A stretch of 5,978 nucleotides of DNA from Pseudomonadota bacterium. GTDB lineage: Bacteria > Pseudomonadota > Alphaproteobacteria > Rhizobiales > Xanthobacteraceae. The DNA lies in contig JAEWBW010000498.1 in NCBI GenBank assembly GCA_023390955.1, positions 1 through 5,978 on the forward strand. The letters run 5' to 3'. The notes under the pieces were generated by a model, which did no database searches, had not been told where the DNA came from, and saw only the letters and a program-made list of their open reading frames with translations. The position numbers and the translations under genes are program-made. Positions within the stretch are counted from its first letter, which is position 1; each line of letters begins with the position of its first letter. Shown piece by piece: positions 5,973 to 5,978 of this stretch.

Positions 5973-5978
5973 TCCAGT

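Overview
The window is GC-rich alphaproteobacterial chromosome, most likely Bradyrhizobium or a close relative (Nitrobacteraceae). This rests on very high GC at third codon positions, a PodJ-type protein with Sel1 repeats, and intergenic palindromes of the 'gtcattgcgag ... ctcgcaatgac' kind that I recall as widespread in Bradyrhizobium genomes. The genus is an inference from memory; no database search was done.

All three genes are on the minus strand, so they read from right to left. First is a long PodJ-like membrane protein (5932 to 2297). It has an N-terminal polar-factor motif, a long cytoplasmic coiled-coil and proline-rich region, one transmembrane helix and a periplasmic Sel1-repeat domain. 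Next comes a 435-bp gap (1862-2296) packed with inverted repeats. The second gene (1861 to 1019) is a 280-residue single-pass membrane protein with a periplasmic ClpP/crotonase-like domain of the COG3904 type. A 213-bp gap with two GC-rich hairpins separates it from the third gene (805 to beyond base 1), a multi-pass TauE/SafE-family permease that leaves the window before its stop codon.

The gaps are too long and structured for a tight operon, so each gene probably has its own transcription start. Two of the proteins share a layout: cytoplasmic low-complexity N-terminus, one membrane helix, periplasmic C-terminal domain. Nothing in the sequence proves that they work together.

I found no rRNA, tRNA, CRISPR array, insertion sequence, phage gene or defence system. 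The points most worth a second look are the mosaic of nested palindromes between the first two genes, the two-cysteine cage around the putative catalytic serine of the COG3904-like protein, and the apparent lack of a peptidoglycan-binding domain at the end of the PodJ-like protein. I do not see convincing evidence for a wholly new system here.
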